Positions 15,088 to 15,839 of a DNA stretch of 15,839 nucleotides are shown one piece after another. The stretch lies in contig CAYXKM010000097.1 in assembly GCA_964465665.1 (NCBI GenBank), positions 1 to 15,839 of the forward strand. The letters run 5' to 3'. Position numbers and translations under genes: made by a program. How positions within the stretch are numbered: the first letter of the stretch is position 1; each line of letters starts with the position of its first letter. The DNA comes from JAKEGN01 sp964465665. GTDB lineage: Bacteria > Pseudomonadota > Gammaproteobacteria > Steroidobacterales > Woeseiaceae. Below the pieces are notes generated by a model. That model searched no databases. It was given only the letters and a program-made list of their open reading frames with translations, and had not been told where the DNA came from.

Positions 15088-15576
15088 TCAGGCGCCCTTC
15101 TTTTTTGCTGCTTTCTTCTTGCCCGCCGGTTTCTTGGCGGCGGTCTTTTTCTCCGATGACTTGCTTGCCTTTTTAGCGGCGGCCTTTTTCGTTGCCGCCT
15201 TTTTAGCGACGGGCTTCGCTGCCGGCTTGTCCGCTGCGGCTACGGTCGACGGTGCTCTTTCACCACCACTGCGGATGTCGATGATTTCGACTTCGGTAAA
15301 GAACTGTCGGTGCGTGTGCTTGCGCAGGTAATTGTGCCGGCGCTTGAATTTGATGACGTTGACTTTTTTCGACTTGCCCTGTGCCAGGACCCTGGCATCG
15401 ACGGCCATGCCGCCTATCAACGGTGTGCCAACCTTGACGTCGCTGCCCTCGCCGACCAGCAGGACTTCGTCGAAGCTGATGCTTGCGCCTTCCTCGGCGT
15501 CGATCTTCTCGAGCTTCAGGCGCTCGCCTTTGCTTGCGCGGTACTGCTTACCGCCGCTGCGAAATACCGCGTACAT
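15088..15576 (-). CDS. rplU: 50S ribosomal protein L21 with long Lys/Ala-rich C-terminal tail
   Basis: 162 residues; the E. coli protein has 103. Residues 1-103 are a normal L21 (MYAVFRSGGKQYRASKGERL, then KFKRRHNYLRKHTHRQFFTEV), which binds 23S rRNA domain I. Residues 104-162 are an extension without predicted fold. From Lys117 on, 19 of 46 residues are Lys and 15 are Ala, in repeats such as AAKKA and KKAAT, like histone H1 or AlgP tails. The frame is continuous and ends in a stop at 15088, so the extension looks real. GGAG lies nine bases before ATG 15576. It is the first gene of the rplU-rpmA unit. Confidence 0.95.
   Translation of the reverse strand: MYAVFRSGGKQYRASKGERLKLEKIDAEEGASISFDEVLLVGEGSDVKVGTPLIGGMAVDARVLAQGKSKKVNVIKFKRRHNYLRKHTHRQFFTEVEIIDIRSGGERAPSTVAAADKPAAKPVAKKAATKKAAAKKASKSSEKKTAAKKPAGKKKAAKKKGA
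15091..15229 (-). repeat. low-complexity Lys/Ala codon repeat in the rplU tail
   Basis: AAG/AAA and GCN codons alternate here, encoding degenerate AAKKA-type repeats. Such tracts vary in length between strains by slippage or recombination. Confidence 0.7.
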
Positions 15577-15700
15577 CGTTCAGGACTCCAAAAGGCGGCC
15601 CGCCGTCGATCAGGCAAGCTACTAAAAAATAAGAGGTTTTCAGGGCGTCGACCGGCCGGACACACGCGTGTTCGGGGTCCGCCGCCGCAAAAGAGCCGGA

Positions 15701-15729
15701 ATTCTATAGGCTTCGGCCGCCCGGGTCAA
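15701..15729 (-). promoter_or_regulatory. sigma70 promoter of rplU-rpmA
   Basis: On the - strand: -35 TTGACC (15724-15729, five of six), a 17-base spacer and -10 TAGAAT (15701-15706, five of six). Transcription would start near 15694 and leave a leader of about 118 bases before rplU. The leader contains the palindrome ACACGCGTGT (within 15660-15675) and a T-rich stretch on the - strand near 15620-15635. Confidence 0.65.
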
Positions 15730-15787
15730 TGTTGCTCCTGCAATAATATTTCTTGAATACAATAGCTTGCAAATAACGACGCCTATT

Positions 15788-15805
15788 CGGCCCCGTCCGG
15801 GGCCG
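15788..15805 (+). promoter_or_regulatory. GC-rich hairpin in the leader of a divergent gene
   Basis: CGGCCCC (15788-15794) and GGGGCCG (15799-15805) form a 7-bp stem with a 4-base loop. A TACAAT box at 15758-15763 (+ strand, poor -35) could start a rightward transcript just before it. No T-run follows, so it is not a terminator. Confidence 0.4.
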
Positions 15806-15812
15806 GTCGCCA

Positions 15813-15839
15813 ATGACAGCGTTATCAGGCAATATCGCA
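15813..15839 (+). CDS. possible first codons of a divergent gene (ispB by position)
   Basis: ATG 15813 opens a frame (MTALSGNIA) that runs off the right edge. In related bacteria ispB, for polyprenyl diphosphate synthase, is divergent from rplU. Nine codons cannot identify the product, and the call rests on position only. Confidence 0.2.

Noticed and set aside
1..15839. Phage, IS element, CRISPR array, tRNA or toxin-antitoxin module
   Set aside because: No transposase, integrase, regular spaced repeats, cloverleaf or small paired toxin genes were seen on either strand.

Overview
The window is chromosomal DNA of a gammaproteobacterium with fairly high GC content. It is read as a type IV pilus minor-pilin operon on the + strand, followed by a conserved housekeeping block that lies mostly on the - strand. 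The gene order (pilV, pilW, pilX, pilY1, pilE, then lspA, ribF, murJ, divergent rpsT, then obgE, rpmA, rplU) is the one known around the minor-pilin locus of Pseudomonas aeruginosa and its relatives. I see no phage, integrase, IS element, CRISPR array, tRNA or rRNA. The exact lineage cannot be read from this sequence; it looks like an environmental gammaproteobacterium outside the well-studied genera.

Left part (1 to about 9830, + strand): the 3' end of pilV, then pilW, pilX, a small exported CxxC protein, a first pilY1, a second copy of the same small protein, a second pilY1, and pilE. The prepilins build the priming and tip complex of the pilus, and PilY1 is the large calcium-binding, vWA-bearing tip adhesin or regulator. 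The unusual feature is a tandemly duplicated two-gene cassette (small CxxC protein + PilY1). Both genes are kept in the same order, with the same gap and the same ribosome-binding-site context. A 112-bp spacer with a strong hairpin separates the two units. The small protein looks like a dedicated partner of PilY1 and I do not recognise it as a named family.

Middle (about 9830 to 13130): a single REP-like palindrome lies between the convergent pilE and lspA. On the - strand, murJ, ribF and lspA are closely spaced and probably co-transcribed (peptidoglycan lipid II flippase, FAD/FMN synthesis, lipoprotein signal peptidase). The isoleucyl-tRNA synthetase gene ileS, which normally sits between ribF and lspA, is absent; so are fkpB and ispH, which normally follow lspA.

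Right part (13130 to end): rpsT (+) has a good sigma70 promoter and a GTG start, and shares a perfectly palindromic bidirectional terminator with the convergent obgE. On the - strand, rplU and rpmA are followed by their own intrinsic terminator before obgE. Ribosomal protein L21 carries a long Lys/Ala-rich, histone-H1-like C-terminal tail. The last 260 bases hold the rplU promoter and the leader of a divergent gene (ispB in relatives) that runs out of the window.
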